A DNA stretch of 64,000 nt. It comes from Bermanella sp036960565. GTDB taxonomy: Bacteria; Pseudomonadota; Gammaproteobacteria; Pseudomonadales; Oceanobacteraceae. Positions 45,854 to 54,487 of the stretch are shown piece after piece (positions within the stretch are counted from its first letter, which is position 1; each line of letters opens with the position of its first letter). The notes beneath the pieces were generated by a model, which was given only the letters and a program-made list of their open reading frames with translations, ran no database searches and was not told where the DNA came from. The DNA lies in the NCBI GenBank assembly GCA_036960565.1, contig JBALXQ010000005.1, positions 88,292 through 152,291 of the forward strand, written 5' to 3'. The translations under genes were made by a program, and so were the position numbers.

Positions 45854-47323
45854 ATGATGAAATTCGATTCACAAATGGTAGCTAAACCCTACTTTGTTTT
45901 TGCCCTGGCCTTGTTTGCCGGACAAATTCTCTTTGGCCTCATTATGGGGTTGCAATATATTATCGGAGATTTTTTATTCCCTTATATTCCATTTAATGTC
46001 GCCAGGATGATTCACACTAACCTGTTACTGGTATGGATTATTTTTGGCTTTATGGGGGCGGCTTATTACCTAGTACCCGAAGAAGCAAACGTTGAATTAC
46101 ACAGTCCGCTATTGGCCAAAATTATGTTTTGGGTCTTTGCTGTGGCAGGTGTTCTAACCATACTAGGTTACTTGTTTGTGCCTTATTCTGAATTGGCAGA
46201 GCTCACTCGTAATGAATTATTTCCTACTATGGGTCGTGAATTCCTCGAGCAACCTACCATTACCAAAATAGGCATAGTGGTGGTGTGTTTGGCATTTTGT
46301 TACAACATCGGCATGACCATTTTGAAAGGACGCAAAACCGTTATTAATATGGTATTGCTCACTGGGCTTGTGGGTTTAGCCGTATTCTTTTTGTTCTCCT
46401 TTTATAACCCTGTAAACCTAATACTGGATAAATACTTTTGGTGGTGGGTAGTGCATATGTGGGTTGAAGGGGTTTGGGAATTAATTCTTGGTGCCATCCT
46501 TGCCTTTACTTTAATTAAAGTGACCGGTGTCGACCGCGAAGTCATCGAAAAATGGTTGTACGTGATCATAGGGCTGGCGCTTATTTCCGGATTAGTGGGC
46601 ATGGGACATCACTATTTCTGGATAGGGCCAAGTGAATACTGGTTATGGATGGGCTCAATATTTTCCGCACTCGAACCTTTACCGTTTTTCATGATGGTGG
46701 TGTTTGCCTTTAAAGTGGTACGCGAACGAAAATTTGAACACGCCAATAAAATCGCCGTAACCTGGGCTTTGGGTACAGCAGTAATGGGCTTTTTAGGCGC
46801 AGGCGTATGGGGCTTTTTACATACACTGGCACCGGTTAATTACTTTACCCACGGCACACAACTGACGGCGGCGCACGGGCATTTATCTTTCTTTGGTGCC
46901 TACGCCATGATCGTTATGACCATTACTTCGTATGCCATGCCTATCATGCGCGGTCGTCCTCAGGGCAATCCTATGTCGGCACAAAAAGTTGAACGCTTTG
47001 CATTTTGGGCCATGTGCATTGGTATGCTGGGTATTACCATCATGTTAACCATTGCAGGTGCTTGGCAAGTGGCGTTACAACGTATGCCAGATGATGCCCA
47101 CGCGCTAAGTTTCATGATGACGCAAGATAAGTTAATTCCAATTTATTGGGGACGCCTAGCTTTTGGTGTGTTGTTTAGTGTGGGCTTAGTGGCTTATTTT
47201 GTCAGCTTCTTTGTAGGATCAAAAGAAGAAATCGCCGCACAAAATAACGGCGCAACGCTCGAGCAAGCAGAAGACGCAGCCGAAGTTTGTTGTGGTTCTT
47301 GTGACAGTGCCAAAGCGAGTTAG
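45854..47323 (+). CDS. norB: Nitric oxide reductase large subunit
   Basis: The 489-aa, 12-helix membrane protein is the catalytic subunit of cNor: haem b, haem b3 and non-haem iron reduce NO to N2O. Conserved stretches include HTNLLLVWIIFGFMG, YFWWWVVHMWVEG (metal His and Glu), GHHYFWIG, GFLHTLAPVNYFTHGTQLTAAHGHLSFFGAYA. A C-terminal tail with EEIAAQNN, an acidic stretch and EVCCGSCDSAKAS extends beyond the usual end and carries three Cys in a row of five. ATG at 45857 is also possible. Confidence 0.97.
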   Translation: MMKFDSQMVAKPYFVFALALFAGQILFGLIMGLQYIIGDFLFPYIPFNVARMIHTNLLLVWIIFGFMGAAYYLVPEEANVELHSPLLAKIMFWVFAVAGVLTILGYLFVPYSELAELTRNELFPTMGREFLEQPTITKIGIVVVCLAFCYNIGMTILKGRKTVINMVLLTGLVGLAVFFLFSFYNPVNLILDKYFWWWVVHMWVEGVWELILGAILAFTLIKVTGVDREVIEKWLYVIIGLALISGLVGMGHHYFWIGPSEYWLWMGSIFSALEPLPFFMMVVFAFKVVRERKFEHANKIAVTWALGTAVMGFLGAGVWGFLHTLAPVNYFTHGTQLTAAHGHLSFFGAYAMIVMTITSYAMPIMRGRPQGNPMSAQKVERFAFWAMCIGMLGITIMLTIAGAWQVALQRMPDDAHALSFMMTQDKLIPIYWGRLAFGVLFSVGLVAYFVSFFVGSKEEIAAQNNGATLEQAEDAAEVCCGSCDSAKAS

Positions 47324-47384
47324 TGTTTTTTCAATACCCAGGTTAGACAAGTTTCTAGCCTGAGTATGAAATGAAATGCATTTA

Positions 47385-47489
47385 GAGAATCTGTTTTTTT
47401 GGGAAATGTATTTCCTGACTAAAAGAAGCAGACTCTCTTAATTACCTATAAATATTTTTTTATTAAATGCTTAAGTGTTTATAGGTAAT
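47385..47489. other. Hairpin-rich gap between norB and norD
   Basis: Within the 216 bp between these genes are three inverted repeats: an imperfect GAGAATCTG/CAGACTCTC pair, a palindrome GGAAATGTATTTCC, and a perfect 12-bp pair ATTACCTATAAA (47441-47452) with TTTATAGGTAAT (47478-47489). It may terminate or attenuate norCB transcription, or hold a promoter and operator for norDQEF. Confidence 0.5.
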
Positions 47490-47539
47490 ATTTTGAATGA
47501 CGCGCCAGATTCACGTGGTGCAATACAGCGGAGATGTAA

Positions 47540-49378
47540 ATGGAAGAGTTTATTGGCGAGGTTTGGCATAAATATATCTCTGCTAAAGTGGCCACGGGAT
47601 ATCCCGAGGCCGCGCTAGAACTTACTCATTTACAGTCACAACTCTCCACTTATTTTCACGGTCTAGGTGGCGCCCCCGGTAAAGTAGTGGAAGCGGCTGA
47701 AGCCAGAGCCTTAAATAATCATCGCCCCTTGTTACAACGTATTGCAGGCAGTCATCGCCGCGCGAGTCTTTGCTGGCAAGATCAACGCAGTTTGCGTTTG
47801 CCGCCAGTGATAGATTACCTGCCTGAAAAATCATTAAACGAAGCCTTGTATTTCTGGCTGGCAGCGCTGGCTGCTAAGCTGCCAAAAATGTCGCACTGGT
47901 TCCTTGATAATCAATTAGCCACCCTAACCATTTTAAAAACGCATCCAGGTTTAAAAACCGGTTATGAAAAACTGGCTAAGGCCGTAGTGGAGCAGCGTCC
48001 GTTAATTGAGCACTTGCCGTTAAAATTACAGGCCCGCGAACAGGCTATGCAGCAAGCAATTTTAAAACCGGGCTCGGTAGATAGTTTGCCTATGGCAGCA
48101 GGCGACCCCTTATTTGTGCCGCTATGGTTGTATCCTGCGCCGCTGTTTGATGTGGCCAATAATCAAGCCCAAGATGATGAAGAACAAGCGTCGTCTGCTA
48201 AAAAAGAAACTAATGAGCCTCCTGAAACCCTCGATACGCCAAGAAAAGAAGCACAACGTTTTGACGATGAAAAACAAACCGATGGCTTATTGGTCTTTAA
48301 ATTAGACGCCTTGTTTAGTTGGGCCGAACAGGTAGACATGGACAGAAGCCAGCAAGAAGATTTAGACCAAGACTTGCAAGGGGCTGCCGATGATCTAGAT
48401 GTTATTACCTTGTCGAAAAAACGTAAAGCCGGTTCGGCCAAGGTTAAGTTTGATATGGACTTGCCCGCGCCTTTCACCGACGATTTATATCTAGGCCCGG
48501 GCATTAAACTACCTGAGTGGAACTACAAAAAAAGAGCAATGTTAAAAGACTTCTGCTTTTTGCAACCCATGGTAAGTGATGAGGCCACCCCAAAAAAATT
48601 GGACAATAATCTAAAAAAAGAAGCCAATGCTCTAAAACGTCAGTTTAACTTATTAAGACCAATAAGCGCGTTACAGCGGCGCCAGCCATTTGGTGATGAG
48701 ATTGATCTAGATGCCTGGCTCGATATTAAAACTCAGCCCAATGCCACGCTCGATGGTGAAAATTTATATTTGGCTAAAAAACAAAACGAGCGGGACATGT
48801 CTACGCTCGTACTGGCCGACCTCTCTATGTCTACCGATTCAGGCGTCACTACCCAGCAAAGAGTAGTGGATGTAATTCGCGATAGCCTAGTGTTATTTTC
48901 CGAAGCGCTTTCGGCGTGTGATGACCCCTTTGCCCTTTATGGTTTTTCATCCATTAAAAATAAACAAATACGTTACCAGTTGTTAAAGAATTTCTCCGAA
49001 ACTTACAGTGATGAAACCCGTGGGAGAATTATGGCCATTGAGCCCGGCTTTTATACCCGCATGGGAGCGGCTATTCGCCAATCGGTAAGTGTGCTTAAAC
49101 TGCAAAAATCTCAGCAAAAACTGCTGCTTATCATTTCCGATGGCAAGCCCAACGATATTGATCATTACGAAGGGCGGTATGGTATCGAAGATACTCGCCA
49201 AGCCATTTTAGAAGCGAAGCGGCAGGGCATTCAGCCTTTTTGCATTACCATAGATTCACAGGCCAATGATTACTTGCCCTACCTATTTGGTGATCAAGGT
49301 TTTGCCCTAGTACGAAAAATTCAGCAGCTGCCCAAACTATTACCCAAACTGTATTTGAATTTAACCCAATCAATTTAG
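47540..49378 (+). CDS. norD: Nitric oxide reductase activation protein NorD
   Basis: The 612-aa cytoplasmic protein has a long N-terminal region with an acidic low-complexity middle (about 215-270) and a C-terminal von Willebrand A domain (about 410-605) with a MIDAS-like DLSMS and ISDGKPNDID. NorD works with the AAA+ NorQ to activate NorCB by inserting non-haem iron. The order norCB-norD-norQ is the expected one. GGAG lies 8-11 nt before the start. Confidence 0.94.
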   Translation: MEEFIGEVWHKYISAKVATGYPEAALELTHLQSQLSTYFHGLGGAPGKVVEAAEARALNNHRPLLQRIAGSHRRASLCWQDQRSLRLPPVIDYLPEKSLNEALYFWLAALAAKLPKMSHWFLDNQLATLTILKTHPGLKTGYEKLAKAVVEQRPLIEHLPLKLQAREQAMQQAILKPGSVDSLPMAAGDPLFVPLWLYPAPLFDVANNQAQDDEEQASSAKKETNEPPETLDTPRKEAQRFDDEKQTDGLLVFKLDALFSWAEQVDMDRSQQEDLDQDLQGAADDLDVITLSKKRKAGSAKVKFDMDLPAPFTDDLYLGPGIKLPEWNYKKRAMLKDFCFLQPMVSDEATPKKLDNNLKKEANALKRQFNLLRPISALQRRQPFGDEIDLDAWLDIKTQPNATLDGENLYLAKKQNERDMSTLVLADLSMSTDSGVTTQQRVVDVIRDSLVLFSEALSACDDPFALYGFSSIKNKQIRYQLLKNFSETYSDETRGRIMAIEPGFYTRMGAAIRQSVSVLKLQKSQQKLLLIISDGKPNDIDHYEGRYGIEDTRQAILEAKRQGIQPFCITIDSQANDYLPYLFGDQGFALVRKIQQLPKLLPKLYLNLTQSI

Positions 49379-49430
49379 CTTAATTAATTAAGTCAAAAAC
49401 TTAAAAATTTACAAAATATAAGGAATGCCC

Positions 49431-50222
49431 ATGAGCCAAACAAACAACCGTCAGGCCATTCATTACCAGGCACAAGATCGTGAATGTGAAATATTTAACG
49501 CCGCGGCCAATAATAAACTGCCGGTATTATTAAAAGGCCCCACCGGCTGTGGCAAAACCCGTTTTGTGGAATACATGGCCCAGCAACTAAAACGCCCATT
49601 ATTTACAGTGGCCTGCCACGATGATTTAAGCGCTACCGATCTAGTGGGGCGGCACCTTATTGGTGCCAACGGCACTCATTGGCAAGATGGCCCATTAACC
49701 CGCGCCGTGCGAGAGGGGGGCATTTGTTATTTAGATGAAGTAGTAGAAGCACGTAAAGATACCACTGTGGTGATTCACCCGCTAACCGACCACAGACGCC
49801 TTTTACCTATAGACCGAACGGGCGAGCTAGTAGAGGCCCACCCAGACTTTATGTTGGTGGTGTCTTATAACCCAGGCTATCAAAATTTAATTAAGGGTTT
49901 AAAACCCAGCACCCGCCAGCGTTTTATTGCGCTTGAATTTGATTACCCTCAGGCAAAATTGGAAGCCAGTATTATTTGCCAAGAAACCGGTTTAGATACA
50001 CAGCGTGCAGAGCAACTGGTATTGCTGGGTGAAGAAATACGTCGCCTAAAAGATCATGATCTTGAAGAAGGGGCGTCTACTCGTTTACTTATTTATGCGG
50101 CTAAATTAATGCAATCAAGCCTAAGCACTGTTGAGGCTTGCATGGCGGCACTGGCACAACCGCTAAGCGATGACCGTGACACCATCAAAGCCATTGAGCG
50201 TTTGGTGAATGCTCATTTTTAA
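49431..50222 (+). CDS. norQ: NorQ-type MoxR AAA+ ATPase
   Basis: The 263-aa AAA+ ATPase has Walker A GPTGCGKT at about residues 30-37 and Walker B CYLDEV, sensor VVSYNPGYQ, as in NorQ/NirQ/CbbQ proteins. It forms a ring with the VWA protein NorD for NorCB maturation. ATG 49431 (AAGGA 6 nt upstream) is preferred to ATG 49425. It follows norD directly. Confidence 0.95.
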   Translation: MSQTNNRQAIHYQAQDRECEIFNAAANNKLPVLLKGPTGCGKTRFVEYMAQQLKRPLFTVACHDDLSATDLVGRHLIGANGTHWQDGPLTRAVREGGICYLDEVVEARKDTTVVIHPLTDHRRLLPIDRTGELVEAHPDFMLVVSYNPGYQNLIKGLKPSTRQRFIALEFDYPQAKLEASIICQETGLDTQRAEQLVLLGEEIRRLKDHDLEEGASTRLLIYAAKLMQSSLSTVEACMAALAQPLSDDRDTIKAIERLVNAHF

Positions 50223-50259
50223 CAGTCTTAGCTTGGTCACCGCAAGGAACTAAATCACC

Positions 50260-50901
50260 ATGCCTACATTGAATGCTCCGCTGAAGGCTGAATTTATCTC
50301 GCAAGATGAATCCATTTATCATGGCCCAGTGGTACCTCGAAAAAGTGATCAAGCCATACCCGCCAATATGGCAGTATGGATTTTAATTGGTGCAGAGTTA
50401 ACCGAATTTGCCTTGTTTTTTGTGATTTATTTGGTAGTGCGCTCCCATAACCCAGAGATTTTTTCTCAAGGGCCCGAGCGCTTAAATTTATTAGCGGGTA
50501 CCTTAAATACGCTGGCACTCATTACCAGCAGCTATTTTGTCGCAAGAGCTATTTCTGCCATTAAAATGAACAAACCCAAACAAACGGTTAAGTGGTTAGG
50601 CGCCAGTTTATTAATGGGGGCCAGTTACTTAGGCATTAAAACCTGGGAATACTTTTGGAATGCACAAGCCGGGTTAGATTCTCGCACCGACCTTTTTTAT
50701 ACCCTGTATTACTACCTAACTTTTAATCATTTATTACATGTAATGATGGGCATGTGCACGTTAGCCTGGGTAATGGTGCGCGCCCATTACAATGCCTACA
50801 ACAAAGATGACTACCAAGGTTTAGAAAGTGCTGCATGTTATTGGCACATGATTGATCTAGCCTGGATTATTATTTTTCCATTACTTTATGTGCTGAGGTG
50901 A
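50260..50901 (+). CDS. norE: NorE-like cytochrome c oxidase subunit III family protein
   Basis: The 213-aa membrane protein has five helices and the features of COX3-like proteins (MAVWILIGAELTEFALFFV, FNHLLHVMMGMCTLAWV, ESAACYWHMIDLAWIIIFPLLYVL). In nor operons this is NorE, which with NorF helps full NO reductase activity but is not catalytic. It overlaps the region of the norF start. Confidence 0.92.
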   Translation: MPTLNAPLKAEFISQDESIYHGPVVPRKSDQAIPANMAVWILIGAELTEFALFFVIYLVVRSHNPEIFSQGPERLNLLAGTLNTLALITSSYFVARAISAIKMNKPKQTVKWLGASLLMGASYLGIKTWEYFWNAQAGLDSRTDLFYTLYYYLTFNHLLHVMMGMCTLAWVMVRAHYNAYNKDDYQGLESAACYWHMIDLAWIIIFPLLYVLR

Positions 50902-50906
50902 TTGCG

Positions 50907-51188
50907 ATGAATAACAAATCGTTAACCGGTTATTGGCTGGTATTAATTTCCCTAACATTGCTTAGTGCTATTTTTGCCGACGCCATAGCGCCAACCACAT
51001 GGGTGACGGTGGTTGTGTGTGCCAGCATCATGGTGAAAGGGCAGGTGATTGTGGATGTGTTTATGGGGCTAAGAGATGCGCCAAAAGGCATTCGTTATAT
51101 GATGCTGTCGTACTTTTATGTATTGCCGCCCATGGTGGCGTTGGCGTTAGTATTTCCCGGTACCGTTGAGAGCATCACCACACTCTAA
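50907..51188 (+). CDS. norF: NorF-like small membrane protein
   Basis: The 93-aa protein has three hydrophobic segments and resembles the COX4_pro/NorF family (ADAIAPTTWVTVVVCASIMVKGQVIVDVFMGLRDAP). The ATG at 50907 follows GAGGTG at 6 nt; the GTG at 50898 overlaps norE by 4 bp. Its position right after norE is diagnostic. Confidence 0.87.
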   Translation: MNNKSLTGYWLVLISLTLLSAIFADAIAPTTWVTVVVCASIMVKGQVIVDVFMGLRDAPKGIRYMMLSYFYVLPPMVALALVFPGTVESITTL

Positions 51189-51234
51189 GTTGTCGGTATG
51201 AAAGAGTGATGGTGAAAGGGCAGATATGTAATAA

Positions 51235-51750
51235 TTAGGCGTCAGATAAAAAACTGGCAAGCGCTTCCAATTGAAATTGGTTAAACACCCTAATGCCGTT
51301 TTGGCTTAGCAAAGCAGAAGTAACGCCTTGGCCTGCGATAAGCCGGCTATTAAATGAGCCATCGTAAATTTTCTCATTACCACAAGATGGGCTGCGTGCA
51401 CTTAGCAGGGCATATTGAATATTATGTTTTTTGCAAAGCTCCAGCGCCAATTGTGCGCCTTTTATAAATTCAGAACTCACATCCATTCCGTTTTGAGTTT
51501 TTACCTGCGCCCGGGAATTTAATACGTCGCTGCCATCTACGCTCAGGCCATCTTCTTTAGCGCTATCTTTAACAATAATCTCTGCAGCATCTCTGGGGGT
51601 GCTTAAGCCACCAGCCACTTCCGGGCAAAAGGCCAGCAACCTGTTTTCCAATTTCCAACGGTCTAGCCAAGCATCTTGTTGCTTAAGGCTTTTGCCGTCG
51701 TAACGTACAGGTTCCCCCAGTAGGCAGGCACTTATGAGAATCTTTTCCAT
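51235..51750 (-). CDS. DUF523 family protein
   Basis: The 171-aa protein has the DUF523 hallmarks ISACLLGEPVRYDG at the N-terminus, FCPEVAGGLSTPR in the middle and LLSARSPSCGNEKIYDG. Conserved cysteines (CLL, CPE, PSCG) suggest an Fe-S or metal site, which is an inference. It separates the nor operon from the molybdoenzyme operon, on the opposite strand. Confidence 0.9.
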   Translation of the reverse strand: MEKILISACLLGEPVRYDGKSLKQQDAWLDRWKLENRLLAFCPEVAGGLSTPRDAAEIIVKDSAKEDGLSVDGSDVLNSRAQVKTQNGMDVSSEFIKGAQLALELCKKHNIQYALLSARSPSCGNEKIYDGSFNSRLIAGQGVTSALLSQNGIRVFNQFQLEALASFLSDA

Positions 51751-52227
51751 TTTAGTCTTCTTTACAATAAGCCCTCATCATAACTCAAATGCCGTGAACG
51801 CTTAACTTCCCTAGCACTACCCAAATACAGTTAACTAAAAGCCATGAATTAAAACTCATGCCTTGGGGGTAGTTAAGAGCTTTACCCCTTATAAAGGCTG
51901 CTCATTAGGGCGACTTAATCTTGCTTTAAACTCCAATTGAAAACTCTAAAATCGCTCTGAAACCCCCATGTAATCTCGATGTTTTGTACATGGCCCAACA
52001 ATTGCTCTAATCCTGCCAACTAAATAATAACTAGGTTTCACCCGCTACTACTAAGTAGGTATGCACAAGAATAGGGCGCTTTTAAAAATGCCCCATTTTA
52101 ATGCACATAAAAAGGGCCGTGAAACGAAGAGAGGGCTGAGTTGATGACTTTCAAGCAAATCGAAAGCAAACAAATGGAAAGCAAACTTCACCGCTGTAAT
52201 AAACATTTGGCTGGAGGCGTTTAGATC
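51751..52227. other. Long regulatory gap upstream of the molybdoenzyme operon
   Basis: The 477 bp contain no ORF worth calling. An FNR-like site lies near the right end (52141-52154), and the gap must hold the divergent promoters for DUF523 and the molybdoenzyme gene. Heptamers reminiscent of NarL sites occur near 51890 but do not form a clear pair. Confidence 0.5.
52141..52154 (+). promoter_or_regulatory. FNR-like site upstream of the molybdoenzyme gene
   Basis: TTGATGACTTTCAA matches TTGAT-N4-ATCAA in 9 of 10 defined bases. It lies about 80 bp before the start codon. A TGTAAT hexamer follows at 52195-52200, farther away than in a classical class II site. Confidence 0.45.
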
Positions 52228-54474
52228 ATGGCTATGTTTTTCAAACGAAAAGAAAAGAACCCTATTCGCATCGCCGATAAAAAAGTGCACGAATGGAAAT
52301 ACACCACCTGTGGTTACTGCTCAACCGGTTGCTCCATTGAAGTGGGTCTAGACAAGGACGGTAAAGCCGTGGCCAGCCGTGGTAATGCCAACGCCGATGT
52401 TAACCGTGGCAAGTTGTGTATTAAGGGGATTTTTGAACACGAATTATTTGATGCCGCCGGACGTGGTGACAAACCCCTCATGCGTAATGCGCCTTACGAG
52501 CCTTGGGTTAAAACCGATTGGGATACCAGCCTCGATCACATGGGCAGCGAAATTAAACGCATTCAAGACACCTATGGTAAAGACAGCTTTGCCATTGTCA
52601 GCACCGGTCAATTATTAACCGAAGAATTCTATTCGCTGGGCAAGTTGGCCCGTGGTTGCATTGGCACCAATAACTACGATGGCAATACCACCTTATGCAT
52701 GGCTTCAGCGGTAAGTGGCTATAAGCGCTCGTTTGGTTCCGACGGCCCTCCTGGTTGTTACGAAGATTTTGAACACACCGATTGCCTAATTGCCTGGGGT
52801 TCTAACTTACCCGAGCAACACCCTATTATTTACTGGCGCTTAAAAGAGGCCATGGAGAAACGTAAGTTTCCATTAATAGTGGTAGACCCTCGTGTGACCA
52901 TGCTGGCCCAGTTTGCAGATATTCATTTACCCATTACGCCAGGCACCGACCTAGTGTTAATGAACAGTCTTATGCATGTCATTCTTAAAGAAGGCTTAGA
53001 AGACCGCGACTACATTAATGCCCATACCAACGGCATTGAAGAAGTAGAAAAATGCGTCAAAGATTACGACCCAATTACCGCGTCTAAATTGTGTGGCATA
53101 GACGAAGACACCATTCGTCACGTGGCGCGCATTTATGCCAAGGCCGGCGCGGCCATGTCTATCTGGACCATGGGCATTAACCAGTCTACTCACGGCAGCG
53201 ATGGCGTAGTGGGCATTAACAGCTTAAACCTCATTACCGGCAACATAGGTAAGCCAGGCGGCACCTCGCTTTCCATTACCGGCCAGTGTAATGCCATGGG
53301 CACACGTGAATGGTCTAGCTGTTCTGGTTTGCCAGGCTACCGTGCTTTAGAAAAACCCGAGCACAGAAAAGAAATCGCAGACTTCTGGGGAATAGACGAA
53401 GAGTTCTTTCCTAAAAAACGTGGCCTTGCACAAACCGATATTTTTCCGGCCATAGAAACCGGCCAAATTAAAGGCCTGTGGTTGGTAGCAACTAACCCTA
53501 TGACCTCAATGCCAAACACCGCGCGTATTCGTAAGACGTTAGAAAAACTAGACTTTTTAGTGATTCAAGATGCCTACGCCGATGTAGAAACCACTCAGTA
53601 CGCCCACATGTTTTTACCGGCGGCCGTTTGGGCCGAGAAAGAAGGTTGCTTCACCAACACCGAGCGTCGTTACAATATTGTACGCAAGGTACAAGAACCT
53701 ATTGGCGATTCAAAAGCCGATTTCTGGATCTTTAAAGAATTAGCCAAGCGTTTTGAAAACGGCAAAAAAATTCATTTCCCTGAAACGCCAGAGGGCGCGT
53801 TTGAAGAAATGAAGCAATTATCAAAAGGGGCGGGCCGTACTCTGGATATTTCCGGCATGTCTCATCAAAAGATTGAAGATGCTTGTGGTATTCAATGGCC
53901 TTACACAGAAGCCGATGCCCTGATAGATGAAGCGGCCCATGGTGACAGTGGCAAGGTGGGTGTGAAAGGCGTCGTTAAGGGAAGTGCGCGTTTATACACT
54001 AATGGTAAATTTCAAACCCCAGATGGCAAAGCCAACCTAGTACCGCTGCCGTTTATTAATAATAACGAAGTGCCTTGTGATGATTATCCGTTCTGGATGA
54101 ATTCGGGCCGCGTGGTAGAACATTTCCACACTCGTACGCGTACCGGCAAGATGGGTAACATGAATAAATACAGCCCCACCCCGTACATGGAAATGAATCC
54201 AGACGCGGCAGCCGAATTAAAGGTAAAACATGGCTCTTATGTGCGCATTGTTTCGCGCCGAGGCGATGCGGTAGTGATGGTGCAAACCACACAACGAGTC
54301 GCGCGTAACGCAGTATTTATTCCGTTCCATTTTCACGATTGTGTTAACCGTGTGTGTTTAGGTTTACTCGATCCTCATTCCCGTCAGCCTGCCTTTAAGC
54401 AAGGTTCTATTCGCATAGAAGCGGTAGATCAAAAAATGGCTGGTCAGCTAAACGTCGAACGACGCACTTACTAA
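52228..54474 (+). CDS. Cytoplasmic Nap/Nas-type molybdopterin oxidoreductase (probable nitrate reductase)
   Basis: The 748-aa protein has an N-terminal [4Fe-4S] site (C28, C31, C35, C64) and the NapA-type stretch LCMASAVSGYKRSFGSDGPPGCYED, where C157 should be the Mo ligand. This places it with nitrate reductases of the Nap/Nas/NarB clade, not with formate dehydrogenases or DMSO reductases. There is no Tat signal (MAMFFKRKEKNPIRI), so it stays in the cytoplasm. Unlike Nas enzymes it is followed, 13 bp later, by a fused DmsB-DmsC-like electron-transfer protein, implying quinol-linked respiration. Substrate is inferred, not proven. Confidence 0.88.
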   Translation: MAMFFKRKEKNPIRIADKKVHEWKYTTCGYCSTGCSIEVGLDKDGKAVASRGNANADVNRGKLCIKGIFEHELFDAAGRGDKPLMRNAPYEPWVKTDWDTSLDHMGSEIKRIQDTYGKDSFAIVSTGQLLTEEFYSLGKLARGCIGTNNYDGNTTLCMASAVSGYKRSFGSDGPPGCYEDFEHTDCLIAWGSNLPEQHPIIYWRLKEAMEKRKFPLIVVDPRVTMLAQFADIHLPITPGTDLVLMNSLMHVILKEGLEDRDYINAHTNGIEEVEKCVKDYDPITASKLCGIDEDTIRHVARIYAKAGAAMSIWTMGINQSTHGSDGVVGINSLNLITGNIGKPGGTSLSITGQCNAMGTREWSSCSGLPGYRALEKPEHRKEIADFWGIDEEFFPKKRGLAQTDIFPAIETGQIKGLWLVATNPMTSMPNTARIRKTLEKLDFLVIQDAYADVETTQYAHMFLPAAVWAEKEGCFTNTERRYNIVRKVQEPIGDSKADFWIFKELAKRFENGKKIHFPETPEGAFEEMKQLSKGAGRTLDISGMSHQKIEDACGIQWPYTEADALIDEAAHGDSGKVGVKGVVKGSARLYTNGKFQTPDGKANLVPLPFINNNEVPCDDYPFWMNSGRVVEHFHTRTRTGKMGNMNKYSPTPYMEMNPDAAAELKVKHGSYVRIVSRRGDAVVMVQTTQRVARNAVFIPFHFHDCVNRVCLGLLDPHSRQPAFKQGSIRIEAVDQKMAGQLNVERRTY

Positions 54475-54487
54475 GGGAGGATTGATA

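Noticed and set aside
51885..52045. NarL heptamer pair in the gap before the molybdoenzyme gene
   Set aside because: Single TACCCCT-like heptamers are seen but no convincing 7-2-7 inverted pair; expected by chance in 477 bp.
52228..54474. Formate dehydrogenase alpha subunit
   Set aside because: The active-site stretch LCMASAVSGY...GCYED is of the NapA type, and no Sec/Cys-containing FDH motif is present.
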